Positions 41,497 through 51,161 of a stretch of 64,000 nt of DNA are shown here, in pieces. The DNA is from Halomarinibacterium sedimenti (GTDB taxonomy: Bacteria > Bacteroidota > Bacteroidia > Flavobacteriales > Flavobacteriaceae). The notes beneath the pieces are model-generated. The model had not been told where the DNA came from. It saw nothing but the letters and a program-made list of their open reading frames with translations, and made no database searches. The position numbers and the translations under genes were made by a program. The first letter of the stretch is position 1. Each line of letters starts with the position of its first letter. Location of the stretch: the NCBI RefSeq assembly GCF_019312585.1, contig NZ_JAHWDP010000002.1, positions 1 through 64,000 of the forward strand, in the 5' to 3' direction.

Positions 41497-42405
41497 ATGA
41501 AAATCAGATTTAATTTATCCTATTGTCTTATCGTAATCTATTTTCTCATTATTGGATGTCATTCCGATGACCTTAGTGAACTATCTATACCTATTTTACA
41601 AACGAGTAAAATAACGAACATTACAGAAACAACGGCAAGTTCTGGTGGTTTAGTCCTTAGTGATGGTGGTACATCTGTTATAAAAAAAGGGATTTGTTGG
41701 GATATCAAATCGAATCCTTCCATAACGCTCTCTACTAAAACCATAGAGAGTCAAGAATCCAGTTTATTCAATAGTATGCTTTCAAACCTTGTTCCAAACC
41801 AAAAATACTATGTAAGAGCTTACGCTACAAACAGTGTAGGGACATCCTATGGAAATGAAGTTAGTTTCTTTACAAATCAAAAAAATACAATTATTTATAA
41901 AAAAGATGGTAGAATTTTAAGGCTAGGTGATCCTTTACCCCTTATGCTAGATATTTCAGAAGACGGCATGGTCGATTTTACCATATTTGTTGAACTTACG
42001 GCCAATACTCAAGGGGACCGCTTATATGTGGGAATAAATCCTATAGGACCCAACTTAATTAAATCTGGCCCGCCCATAAATGAAAACTTTCTCAACATGG
42101 GGTTAATAATATCAGAACCAATAGGCACCGTAATAAATCAAGATTTAATTCAGGGACAACGATGGACAAACGACTATGGAGCTTTAGTAATAAGAAATAC
42201 TTTTTCAAATGGAATAACCACTTACGAAGGAAGTTGGGAAAATTCCGCACAAATTGTTGGGATTCAAAATAATATTAATAATTCTAATTACTTTGGATGG
42301 ATTCGAATTGAATTTAATAAGGTGACTGAAGTAGTTACTTTAATTGACTATGCTTTTAATTCTACTTTAAACCATCCCATTTTATCGGGTGCAACAAACA
42401 ATTAA
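41497..42405 (+). CDS. Lipoprotein with Ig/FN3-like domain
   Basis: A 302-residue lipoprotein (lipobox FLIIGCHSDD). Residues about 40-128 form an Ig/fibronectin-III-like domain, with TASSGGLVLSDGGTSVIKKGICWD and LVPNQKYYVRAYATNSVGTSYGNEVSFFT, a very common domain in Bacteroidota surface lipoproteins. The rest (130-302) is beta-rich with no recognised family. Probably surface or periplasmic; the role is unknown. It has a strong terminator. Confidence 0.85.
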   Translation: MKIRFNLSYCLIVIYFLIIGCHSDDLSELSIPILQTSKITNITETTASSGGLVLSDGGTSVIKKGICWDIKSNPSITLSTKTIESQESSLFNSMLSNLVPNQKYYVRAYATNSVGTSYGNEVSFFTNQKNTIIYKKDGRILRLGDPLPLMLDISEDGMVDFTIFVELTANTQGDRLYVGINPIGPNLIKSGPPINENFLNMGLIISEPIGTVINQDLIQGQRWTNDYGALVIRNTFSNGITTYEGSWENSAQIVGIQNNINNSNYFGWIRIEFNKVTEVVTLIDYAFNSTLNHPILSGATNN

Positions 42406-42422
42406 ACGCTCAAATAAATTAT

Positions 42423-42457
42423 AAAAAACGCCGGGAAAATTGTTCCCGGCGTTTTTT
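42423..42457. terminator. Strong rho-independent terminator
   Basis: A perfect 15-bp stem (AAAAAACGCCGGGAA and its complement) with 5-base loop and T-tract, about 20 bases after the lipoprotein stop; symmetric, so usable in both directions. Confidence 0.95.
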
Positions 42458-42647
42458 GAAAAAAATTACTAACTTTTAAATTGAATTTGGATAAATATTA
42501 ACTTTTAAAACCATTTTCAAAGATACAGTTGTAAGGCTTTTATTGGGATTATTCGAAAATTAAAAAGATTAATGAAAAGTTAAGCGAGTTATAAATTGGC
42601 CTATCGTTACTTCAAAAGGAAAAAAATTAGTAATATGGCACCACATT

Positions 42648-43916
42648 TTGAAACGTAGAACGCTTTATATTATCATTCTTATTGTGTCGGTATTAGGACT
42701 CTTTGTCGTACAATACCAATACCTCAACATTGGTATTAATTTAGCTAAAGTCCAATTTCAACGAAATATTGGCAATGCCACACAAGAAATAAAAGCAGAT
42801 CTCGCAACCCAAAACCAGCTAACCTTTTTAATAGGTCATGCCATTACGCAAGATAATTCCTATTTTAATACAAGTATCGATAGTATTCAGGATGCTTCTA
42901 GGCATTTTTTAAACGATTTTATCACACATCGATTAACCGAAAATGGGATTGAAAGTGATTTTTCGTACCGTTTATTTACAAAAGATTCATCCGATTATCT
43001 AACGGCACCAAAAGTATATGATATTTCAGAAAAAATAAAAACGTATCCTATTGAATTAGAGGGGTATTTACCCCTCATACTAAACAAAAGATTAATATTA
43101 GAACTTCAGTTTAAAGACATCAATAGCTACTTCCTTTTTCAATTAAACGGACTTACCATTCCGAGTCTTATTTTTATTATTGCCATTATCTTTGTGATCG
43201 TTTGGGTGCTACGTTCTTTTTATTGGCAACGGAATATTATTACAACCACCAATGAGTTTATAAATAACCTCACTCACGAATTAAAAACACCTGTTTTTTC
43301 TATTGGGTTAGCCACGAAGATATTAAGTGAAAACGCTTTGGAAACCCAAAAACCTGTTATTGAATTAATTCAGCAGCAAACGGAGCGAATGAAAATCCAT
43401 ATTGAAAAAGTATTGGAACTAGGCACATTGGAATCGAAGAAACAATTATTTGAATTAAAAAAAGTAGATTTCACCCCTATTCTGGAACGGATTTGTGAAG
43501 ATTTTAAACAACTCTCAACACTTGATGACACCGACTTTTCATTCAAAATTGAAAACAAAGAGTTTATAATCCGTACGGAAGCGTCCCATTTAGAAAATGC
43601 CATTAATAATTTACTGGACAACGCGAAAAAGTATTCCGAGAAGCCTAAAGTATCTTTAAAAGCCTTTCAGAAAGGAAAAAATCTAGTGATAGAAATTCAG
43701 GACAATGGCATAGGGTTAACAAAAAAGGAGCAAGAGTTAATTTTTCAGAAATACTATCGAGTACCCAAAGGAAACACACATACCATCAAGGGATACGGCT
43801 TAGGACTTAGTTATGTTAAAGAAATTATGAAAAGGCATAAAGGGAAAATTAGTGTTGAAAGTGAGGTTGGAAGAGGAACCAATATAAAATTGAAATTACC
43901 TTTGCAACATGAGTAA
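42648..43916 (+). CDS. Two-component sensor histidine kinase (RprX-like)
   Basis: A 422-residue membrane kinase. An N-terminal helix (about 7-24), a periplasmic domain (25-168), a second helix (about 172-190), then HisKA with His210 in NNLTHELKTPVFS and an HATPase domain with NLLDNAKKYSEKP, IEIQDNGIGL and GYGLGLSYVKEIMKRHKG. The start is a TTG at 42648: no in-frame ATG lies nearby, and KRRTLYIIILIVSVLGLFVVQY is the expected family N-terminus. It overlaps the regulator gene by 8 bases. Confidence 0.92.
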   Translation: MKRRTLYIIILIVSVLGLFVVQYQYLNIGINLAKVQFQRNIGNATQEIKADLATQNQLTFLIGHAITQDNSYFNTSIDSIQDASRHFLNDFITHRLTENGIESDFSYRLFTKDSSDYLTAPKVYDISEKIKTYPIELEGYLPLILNKRLILELQFKDINSYFLFQLNGLTIPSLIFIIAIIFVIVWVLRSFYWQRNIITTTNEFINNLTHELKTPVFSIGLATKILSENALETQKPVIELIQQQTERMKIHIEKVLELGTLESKKQLFELKKVDFTPILERICEDFKQLSTLDDTDFSFKIENKEFIIRTEASHLENAINNLLDNAKKYSEKPKVSLKAFQKGKNLVIEIQDNGIGLTKKEQELIFQKYYRVPKGNTHTIKGYGLGLSYVKEIMKRHKGKISVESEVGRGTNIKLKLPLQHE

Positions 43917-44610
43917 ATCACTAGCGACTATTTTATTGGTAGAAGATGACCCAACCTTAGGCTATTTACTGCGGGAGTATCTAACTATGAATGGTTTTGA
44001 AATTTCCCTTGCAAAAACCGCTTCCGAAGCATTACAACTATTGGATTCTCATATTTTTGAATTAGCCATTTTAGACGTGATGCTTCCCGACAAAGATGGG
44101 TTTGAGTTGGCAAAAAATATTAAAAGTATCCATCCTACCATACCTTTTCTATTCCTCACAGCTCGGTCACTAAAGGTGGATGTTTTGAAAGGCTTTTCAA
44201 TAGGAGCCGTAGATTATTTAAAAAAACCTATAGATGAAGAGGAATTGGTGGTAAGAATCAAAGCGCTCCTGTCGCGAATTCAAACCACACCAAAAATTGA
44301 AACGACCGAAGCGGCAACCACTATTGGGAAGTATCATTTTCATTATAAAAATCAGCAATTAGCTTTTAAAAATGAAAAAATAACGCTTACAAAGCGGGAA
44401 GCAGAATTGCTTAATTTTCTCGTATCTAATAAAAATAATCTTTGCACTCACAAAGAAATCTTAAGCACTCTGTGGGGGAAAAGTGACTACTTCAATAAGA
44501 AAAGTTTAAACGTCTTTATCACCCATTTACGTAAGTATCTTCAAAAAGATCCCGCCATTTCAATTGAAAATGTACATAAGCAGGGGTTTATCCTTAAGAT
44601 TGACGATTAA
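43909..44610 (+). CDS. OmpR-family response regulator (RprY-like)
   Basis: A 233-residue regulator. The receiver domain has LLVEDDP and phosphoacceptor Asp56 in LAILDVMLPDKDG, with LTARSLKVDVLKGFSIGAVDYLKKP. The C-terminal winged helix contains KITLTKREAELLNFLVSNKNN and LNVFITHLRKYLQKDP. It overlaps the kinase gene by 8 bases and is co-expressed with it. Its targets are unknown; it ends 3 bases before the convergent Wzi gene. Confidence 0.94.
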   Translation: MSKSLATILLVEDDPTLGYLLREYLTMNGFEISLAKTASEALQLLDSHIFELAILDVMLPDKDGFELAKNIKSIHPTIPFLFLTARSLKVDVLKGFSIGAVDYLKKPIDEEELVVRIKALLSRIQTTPKIETTEAATTIGKYHFHYKNQQLAFKNEKITLTKREAELLNFLVSNKNNLCTHKEILSTLWGKSDYFNKKSLNVFITHLRKYLQKDPAISIENVHKQGFILKIDD

Positions 44611-44613
44611 TCC

Positions 44614-45954
44614 TTAAAATGCATAAGAGTAGCCTAGGCCTACTCCTACAACAGTATCGATTGACTTACCAGTATCCACTCCACCAAGTAAACGGAAAGT
44701 GCCATACTTTTGAGTTGGATATTGAAGCGATAGATAATTGTACCAAACTCGTATAGGTTCGGGAAAAGGATTGTTGTATGTTCCTAAATTTTTAACAAAA
44801 CTACTTTTTACTTGCCAAAGTATGTCCTTAACAGTTCCTGCGAAGCCAAAATGATGCGATATCACTCTGTTGCTTACGATTGGCGAATTGATAGCAGTAA
44901 TCTCCACATTAGAATCTATAATTATAAAAGGCAATCCAATGGCGTTACCTTCGTACGTCCAACCAGAACGATAAACACTATTACTAAAATAATTATCGGC
45001 TCCCACCCCTCCCTTACTCTGATTATTGGTAACAATAAATTCATATACCACCCCAGAAACTATTTTTGATTCGGTTGGCTGAAAATAAACACCCCAAACA
45101 CCGTCGGGAAGATTTGCCAATCGAGTTCCAGATCCATCTTCAAAAGGATGCTCGTGATAAATAGAAAAAACCCCTACTGAAGCATTAAAACTATAATCCA
45201 ATAAATAACTGCCTAAATGGTTCCCCACGGCATTTAGTAGTTCTCCTTCGATACTAATTTCGGAAGCTCTTTTAGCAAAAAACACATCTACAAAAGCTTC
45301 AAAATTGCTGTTTAGTTTTCCAAATTCTGGAGAGGTTCCTCCCCATTGTGCATAATGCTGTATTTGTGCTGTGACTTTGTTTGCCTCATTAAAATGAATC
45401 TGTAAGCCCAAACGCTTGTAGTGAATCATCACATCATCCACAAATCGATTGTCATTTAAATAATAATGTCCAATTCCCCAATCGATGGCAAAAGTTTCAG
45501 AAATTTTTATGGGATTATTCGCTTCCAAAAGTAACCCAGGTAATGGGCGGGCATCTTCAGAAAATAAAAAATTTTTATTGGTTGCCGAAAGTCCTTGTTG
45601 TTTTATTTCGCCAGATTTAGCTCCAATGGTCGCCCTTAACCAGTTATTTTGAAATTGCACGAAAGCGTTTTTACGTTGAAATTCATCTGTAACATCATCG
45701 CGATAAAAAAAGGAGAGGCCTGCTTTAATTGAAGCATTTTCAGAAAAAGCATAGGCTCCTTCCACGTCACCTAATGCTGAAAAGTTTGAAGAGGTTCCTA
45801 CTTGTGTGTTGGTATTGGCGTGAAACCAAAACGGATTTGATACTTCGGAGGAAAATGTACCAAGAAGTTCTACTTTTCCTTGCCATTCAATTTGTTGTGC
45901 ATAGGTAAACATCGAACAAATTAAAATAGCGTTGATGAAAATGAACCTTTTCAT
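44614..45954 (-). CDS. Capsule assembly Wzi family protein
   Basis: A 446-residue outer-membrane beta-barrel protein of the Wzi family, which anchors group 1 capsule to the cell surface in Escherichia coli. It has a signal peptide ending FTYA before QQIEW. Typical sequence is QQIEWQGKVELLGTFSSEVSNPFWFHANT and AKSGEIKQQGLSATN. I start at 45954, where the signal peptide begins; a longer frame overlaps Wzc. It is the last gene of the polysaccharide locus and overlaps nothing downstream (converges on the OmpR regulator). Confidence 0.9.
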   Translation of the reverse strand: MKRFIFINAILICSMFTYAQQIEWQGKVELLGTFSSEVSNPFWFHANTNTQVGTSSNFSALGDVEGAYAFSENASIKAGLSFFYRDDVTDEFQRKNAFVQFQNNWLRATIGAKSGEIKQQGLSATNKNFLFSEDARPLPGLLLEANNPIKISETFAIDWGIGHYYLNDNRFVDDVMIHYKRLGLQIHFNEANKVTAQIQHYAQWGGTSPEFGKLNSNFEAFVDVFFAKRASEISIEGELLNAVGNHLGSYLLDYSFNASVGVFSIYHEHPFEDGSGTRLANLPDGVWGVYFQPTESKIVSGVVYEFIVTNNQSKGGVGADNYFSNSVYRSGWTYEGNAIGLPFIIIDSNVEITAINSPIVSNRVISHHFGFAGTVKDILWQVKSSFVKNLGTYNNPFPEPIRVWYNYLSLQYPTQKYGTFRLLGGVDTGKSIDTVVGVGLGYSYAF

Positions 45955-45955
45955 A

Positions 45956-48343
45956 TTACCTTCGGAAAAGACGATTCTTAAAGGATGGCTTTTCGTCACT
46001 ATAACTATAGCCATATTTGTTTCCATAACCAAAATTACTTAAAGAAACATTATTTAATACCCCTGCAACATTCAATAAACGACCATCCTCTATGGCGTCA
46101 TTTACAAATTCGAGTAATCGCTTTTCGGTATAATTAGCCCTAAATACATACAATGTAACATCTGCCAACTTATTAATTAAAATTGTATCCGTAACAAGCA
46201 TAGAAGGTGCAGTATCTACCACTACAAAATCGTAGTCTTCTCTTAACTCTTCAAAAAATTGCTTGGTCCTATCGAGCATTAACAATTCTGCAGGGTTTGG
46301 AGGGATGGCGCCAGATAATACAATGGAAAGATTCTCATTTTCACTACTTTTTGAAGCTATATCCCTTGCCTTAATGGAAGCATCCATAATAAATTCGGTA
46401 AGGCCCGGCTGATTTTGTAATTCTCTAGGTAGATATCTATGCAATTGTGGATTTCTAATATCTCCCCCAACGAGCACCACTTTTTTTCCTGTTAAAGCTA
46501 ATGTTAAGGCTAAATTGAAGGCCACAAAGGTCTTTCCTTCTCCTTTAATTGTTGATGTAACAAAAACAGTATTGGACTTATGAGTATTTTCTAATTTATT
46601 AATGAATAAATATTGAAGATTGGTTCTTAAAATCCTGAAGGATTCTGCTAAAATACTTCTATCATTAAGCTGAATAAGTTGCTCTTCATCCTTTTTAAGT
46701 TTCGGAATTTCACCAATTAAATTTAAATTAGAAATACCAGTTTCAATATCACGGCGATTTGAAATTTTATTATTCAATAAGTCCCTTGAATAAATAAACA
46801 AGAATGGCACAAGCAATCCTGCCAATATTGAACCTAAATAAATTAATGATTTCTTAGGTGAAACAGGCGTGCTGCTACTATATGCTTTATCAACTACTTT
46901 TGCTTTTGGTGCAGTCACCGCCAGAGATATCGCCGCTTCTTCTCTTTGTTGTAATAAAAACAAATACAATTGCTCTTTAATACCTTGTTGACGTTCTATC
47001 CCTCTATAAATTTTTTCATTAGTGGGCACCTTAGACAATTTCGAATTAAGAACAGATTCCTGAAAATTTAAATCACGCAAGGAAACCTTTAAGGAATTGG
47101 TTGTATTCTTTAGGCTATTTAAAATGTTTTGACGAATTTCTTCTATTTGATCATTCACATTGACCACCACAGGGTTTTTTGCTGTGGAAGATTTTAAAAG
47201 TCTATTTCGCTGAAGTACGAGTTCGTTATAATTATTGACAGATTCTGAAACATCTCCCCCTTCTATTCCAATATTGGAAGGCAACAAATCATTATTGGAA
47301 GAATTCTCCATATAGTCAATCATTGTATTTGCCAGCTCAATCTGTGTATTTACATTAAATTGACGTTTTTCGAAATCACTTGCGTTTTCAAGAATAAGTT
47401 GTGCTTGTGCTTCAATATTAGTAAGCCTATTTGAGCTTTTAAAAGATTCCTTGTTTGTTTCAACCGAATCTAATTCCTTGGTAATAATTTCTAGACGAGA
47501 GTCGATAAAATCGGATGTTTTTTTGGCAACTTGCCCCCTATCCTCAATGGCGTCTCTATTATACTGAAAAACCAATTCGTTAATAAAATCTTCGGCTTTG
47601 CTTCGAACGGGGCTTTGCATACTTATTACAACAACATTACTGTTGTTAAGCTCATTTGCTACATTAAGGCTTCTTTGAAACACGGCAGCAACTTTATCTA
47701 CATCTCGATAGGAAACAGAAACCGTTTTAGATATAAAGCTCTTAAACTTGGTAGCATTATCTAAATTAGGAATTACTGTAATGCTTCCAAACGGTAAATC
47801 TACTTTAGTTCCAAAAGTATAAACCCCTTCAATGGAGTTGGATTCATTGTAAACTTTATATTGGGTTTCGTTTTCAATTTCGAAGTATAATTTGGGAATC
47901 ATTCTATTTGGCTCTCCCAAGCTATCATTGATAGATAAATATTGAACCTGGAAGGGTTTATATTGGTATAATTCGGTGGTTTTAATGGTCCCAACAGATT
48001 CATATAATATATTTAAATCTAGTGCGATTATTACTTCTTTAATAATTCGCTTAGATTTAAAAATAGCGATTTCATTTTCAATTTTACTGCTCTTAAATCT
48101 TGATAAAAATCCGCCCAAGTTTGAAAACGCGGCTAGTTCTTCTGCTCCACCATCAGATTTTTCATCCTTAATGATTATGGTTCCTTTAGATAGGTAAGAG
48201 ACTGTAGTATATCTTAAATAAATAAATGCCAAACTCGCGGCAATTATAACCCCAAAAATAAATAAATACCAATAGCGCGTATATTGTTCTAATATTTCCC
48301 TTACCGAAAGTTCATTATGTTTTGGATTGTGGTGTGTTTTCAT
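45956..48343 (-). CDS. Wzc-like polysaccharide co-polymerase/tyrosine autokinase
   Basis: A 795-residue inner-membrane protein controlling polysaccharide chain length and export with Wza. It has a Wzz domain with two helices (about 28-45 and about 495-515), then a BY-kinase. Walker A is IKGEGKT (about 597-603); the second motif reads VVLVGGDIRNP, with Gly where the classical DxD has its first Asp, and Walker B is FVVVDTAPS. The C-terminal tyrosine cluster is FGYGNKYGYSYSDE. Tyr residues there are likely autophosphorylated. It lies 1 base after Wza. Confidence 0.93.
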   Translation of the reverse strand: MKTHHNPKHNELSVREILEQYTRYWYLFIFGVIIAASLAFIYLRYTTVSYLSKGTIIIKDEKSDGGAEELAAFSNLGGFLSRFKSSKIENEIAIFKSKRIIKEVIIALDLNILYESVGTIKTTELYQYKPFQVQYLSINDSLGEPNRMIPKLYFEIENETQYKVYNESNSIEGVYTFGTKVDLPFGSITVIPNLDNATKFKSFISKTVSVSYRDVDKVAAVFQRSLNVANELNNSNVVVISMQSPVRSKAEDFINELVFQYNRDAIEDRGQVAKKTSDFIDSRLEIITKELDSVETNKESFKSSNRLTNIEAQAQLILENASDFEKRQFNVNTQIELANTMIDYMENSSNNDLLPSNIGIEGGDVSESVNNYNELVLQRNRLLKSSTAKNPVVVNVNDQIEEIRQNILNSLKNTTNSLKVSLRDLNFQESVLNSKLSKVPTNEKIYRGIERQQGIKEQLYLFLLQQREEAAISLAVTAPKAKVVDKAYSSSTPVSPKKSLIYLGSILAGLLVPFLFIYSRDLLNNKISNRRDIETGISNLNLIGEIPKLKKDEEQLIQLNDRSILAESFRILRTNLQYLFINKLENTHKSNTVFVTSTIKGEGKTFVAFNLALTLALTGKKVVLVGGDIRNPQLHRYLPRELQNQPGLTEFIMDASIKARDIASKSSENENLSIVLSGAIPPNPAELLMLDRTKQFFEELREDYDFVVVDTAPSMLVTDTILINKLADVTLYVFRANYTEKRLLEFVNDAIEDGRLLNVAGVLNNVSLSNFGYGNKYGYSYSDEKPSFKNRLFRR

Positions 48344-48344
48344 A

Positions 48345-49097
48345 TTATCGAGTAAGGATAATGGTTGTACTTAAAATGATTGTGACAAGGGACAAAAGTG
48401 CTGGAATATCGGGAATAAATCCTGATTTTTTCACCCCTTTTAATGAAGGTTCTACATACACAACATCGTTTTGCTTTAAAAAATAATAAGGACTTTCAAA
48501 AAAATCGGTTTTTGTAAAATCCACCCGAGTTACTTTTTGTTTTCCATCTTCATGACGAATAATCATAATATTGTTACGCTTTCCGTCTAAGGATAAATCT
48601 CCTGCCAAACCAATTGCTTGCGGCAATGTCACTCTTTCATCATCAATTCTATAAACCCCTGGATTGTTTACTCCTCCTATGACCGTAACTTTAAAATTAA
48701 TGATACGGACATCCACAACGACGTCGGTTACGTATTCCGAAAGTTTTGAAGTAAGAAGTAAAATCACTTCACCTCTTGTCTTCCCAGCAACATGGATTGC
48801 TCCTAACACTGGAAATTGAATATTCCCATTGTTATTTACTAAATATCCTCTTAGTAGTGGGTTTTGATTGTTTGAAACTCCTTCTTGGGAATTCATTTTA
48901 AAAGGAGCTACCACATTTTCATCCAAAGAGGAAACCATCACATGAAGAATATCATTGGCTTCAATTTCTGGTTCAAATATATTTTCTGAAAGAAGGTTGT
49001 TTAACTCTTCAGCATCTTGAAAATATAGTATTTGTTTTTTTGTAGCACAAGAAGCAAATAGCATTAGGCTAACTATGATGAGGGGTAATTTTTTCAT
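48345..49097 (-). CDS. Wza-like polysaccharide export lipoprotein
   Basis: A 250-residue outer-membrane lipoprotein of the polysaccharide export (Poly_export/SLBB) family. The lipobox is LMLFASCATKK (Cys17). Conserved blocks are ANDILHVMVSS, GNIQFPVLGAIHVAGKTRGEV and VTVIGGVNNPGVYRIDDERVTLPQAIGLAGDL. It ends in a hydrophobic C-terminal segment (about 228-248). With Wzc it forms the export channel. I start at the ATG at 49097, two codons inside an in-frame TTG. Confidence 0.92.
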   Translation of the reverse strand: MKKLPLIIVSLMLFASCATKKQILYFQDAEELNNLLSENIFEPEIEANDILHVMVSSLDENVVAPFKMNSQEGVSNNQNPLLRGYLVNNNGNIQFPVLGAIHVAGKTRGEVILLLTSKLSEYVTDVVVDVRIINFKVTVIGGVNNPGVYRIDDERVTLPQAIGLAGDLSLDGKRNNIMIIRHEDGKQKVTRVDFTKTDFFESPYYFLKQNDVVYVEPSLKGVKKSGFIPDIPALLSLVTIILSTTIILTR

Positions 49098-49173
49098 TAG
49101 CAAGGTTATAACAGTATAAATATAAGTGTTAAATGCAAAAACTTAAGGGAAAGGAACTATAGTTTTCCAAATG

Positions 49174-51123
49174 TTATTCACTTTCAATTATTACGTCCAA
49201 ATCTTTAAAAGTTGAATTTTCACTTTTAAACTCTGGCACCAATTCCTTTAATAACATAACCACCTTTCTATCCTCATGCTTGGTAGCTGTTTTTATAATG
49301 GTTTTAATTTTCGTTTTAATATCGAGGAATTCTCCAGCTGGTATTTTAGAAATCATAATTTTGGGGTGATGTGTCGGTAATGTCGTGGCAACATCATTAA
49401 GCAACTCCTCGTATAATTTTTCACCTGGTCTAAGCCCTGTAATTTCAATATCTATATCCTTGTAAGGCTCAAGTCCAGATAGGCGAATCATCTTCTCTGC
49501 CAAATCCAATATTTTTATAGGTTTCCCCATATCAAAAACATAAATTTCACCCCCTCTACCCATGGTTCCTGCTTGTAACACCAATTGACATGCTTCAGGA
49601 ATTGTCATAAAATATCTTATAATATCTTTGTGGGTAACCGTCACTGGGCCACCCTCTTCAATTTGTTTCCTGAAATATGGGATAACAGACCCACTAGAAC
49701 CAAGAACATTACCAAATCGTGTAGTAATAAATCTTGTGTAAACACCCTTTTCATTTTGAAGTGCTTGTACATACATTTCGGCTGCTCTTTTTGATGCTCC
49801 CATAACATTGGTAGGATTTACCGCTTTGTCGGTAGAGACCATGACAAACTTTTCAATTTCATAGTTTAGAGACAAAATAGAAAGATTTACCGTTCCTAAT
49901 ATATTTACATAAATAGCTTCGTGTGGATTTCTCTCAATCAAAGGAACATGCTTGTAGGCGGCGGCGTGATAAACTATATTGAAAGAATATTTCTTAAACA
50001 TTAAGTCCAAGCGGTACATATTGCTTATGTCCGCCAATTCAATAATAAAATTAAGGTTTGGATAGTTTTTTATTAAATATAATTCTAGATCATGTAACGC
50101 CGATTCTGCTTGGTCTAAAATGACAATCAACTCAGGTGAAAATTCTGCCAACTGCCTAACAATCTCACTTCCAATAGAGCCAGCACCTCCAGTTACCATA
50201 ACCGTTTTTCCAGAAATGTCTTTTTTGATGAGTTGATCATCAATTTTAATTTCTTCGCGTTCCAGTAGATCTTCAATCTCAATGGGCTTTATTTGATTTG
50301 TAATGTCTTCTTTTTTATTCCATTTTTCCATGGAAGGAACATTAAAAACTTCAATACCTAAATCGAGACAATCTTCAACAATTTTATTCTTTACTGTTCT
50401 AGAAAATGATTCACTTACTATTAATACACCATCCAAATGTAATTCCTTAACAGTTTCAGAAAATGATGCTTTTATCGGCACCACTGGCTTACCTAAAATT
50501 TTATATCGTTTCGAATCAATTTGTTGCGTTAAAAAACCGATTAATTTAAAAGGAAGTTTTGACTCGGTTGTTAAAGCTTTACCCACAGAAATAGTATCAT
50601 CATCTACTCCTATAATGGCTACTCTTTTTTTGGTTAATCCAGATGAAACATTTCGTAAATATTGATACGTTTCTTTAACTCCTATTCGAAATAGAAGCAT
50701 AATGGAAAACGAAAGCAACATGTATAAAATTAGTGACGTGTTGAGGAATATTTTATTGCCTTCGATTAATTCATAGGAAGTATTAAAAATAACAACCGTT
50801 AAAAAAGTGAATAGTGATGAAAAAGCAAGTTTTGTAATATCTGTAAAGGTGGAGTGCCTTATAATTCCTGAATAGGTTTTAAACAAGAAGAAAAAAATAA
50901 GATTAACTGATACCAGAATTATTCCTTGTTGAAATATCGTTAATACCGTATGAAATTTTATGGGAGTTCCCATTAAAATTAAATATGCCAAATAAAAAGA
51001 AAGCACAGCAATGGCGGTATCGATTAAAACCACTATCCACCTCGGTAAATACCTCTGATCAAGCAGTTTAATCTTATTATCTCCACTATATAAGTGTTTC
51101 AATATATTCTTTTCCTTTTCCAA
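49174..51123 (-). CDS. Nucleotide-sugar 4,6-dehydratase (PglF/WbpM/CapD-like)
   Basis: A 649-residue membrane enzyme with four N-terminal helices (about 28-150), a CoA-binding-like Rossmann domain (165-260) and the catalytic SDR domain. The NAD motif is TGGAGSIGSE at 311-320, with VYHAAAYKHVPLIERNP and STDKAVNPTNVMGASKR further on. Such enzymes convert UDP-GlcNAc to the 4-keto-6-deoxy sugar, the first step to bacillosamine-like or QuiNAc sugars. It is followed by export genes and preceded by a PglE-like aminotransferase, which supports the 4-amino pathway. Confidence 0.92.
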   Translation of the reverse strand: MEKEKNILKHLYSGDNKIKLLDQRYLPRWIVVLIDTAIAVLSFYLAYLILMGTPIKFHTVLTIFQQGIILVSVNLIFFFLFKTYSGIIRHSTFTDITKLAFSSLFTFLTVVIFNTSYELIEGNKIFLNTSLILYMLLSFSIMLLFRIGVKETYQYLRNVSSGLTKKRVAIIGVDDDTISVGKALTTESKLPFKLIGFLTQQIDSKRYKILGKPVVPIKASFSETVKELHLDGVLIVSESFSRTVKNKIVEDCLDLGIEVFNVPSMEKWNKKEDITNQIKPIEIEDLLEREEIKIDDQLIKKDISGKTVMVTGGAGSIGSEIVRQLAEFSPELIVILDQAESALHDLELYLIKNYPNLNFIIELADISNMYRLDLMFKKYSFNIVYHAAAYKHVPLIERNPHEAIYVNILGTVNLSILSLNYEIEKFVMVSTDKAVNPTNVMGASKRAAEMYVQALQNEKGVYTRFITTRFGNVLGSSGSVIPYFRKQIEEGGPVTVTHKDIIRYFMTIPEACQLVLQAGTMGRGGEIYVFDMGKPIKILDLAEKMIRLSGLEPYKDIDIEITGLRPGEKLYEELLNDVATTLPTHHPKIMISKIPAGEFLDIKTKIKTIIKTATKHEDRKVVMLLKELVPEFKSENSTFKDLDVIIESE

Positions 51124-51161
51124 TATTTATTTTAAATAAATGCAGCAAAGATACAGAATCT

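Noticed and set aside
44614-46032. Wzi gene starting at 46032
   Set aside because: The first 26 residues overlap the Wzc end and are not signal-like; the ATG at 45954 begins a clear signal peptide.
45956-48343. Non-classical second Walker motif in Wzc as novelty
   Set aside because: VVLVGGDIRNP differs from the textbook motif, but I recall similar forms in Bacteroidota homologues, so it is probably lineage-typical.
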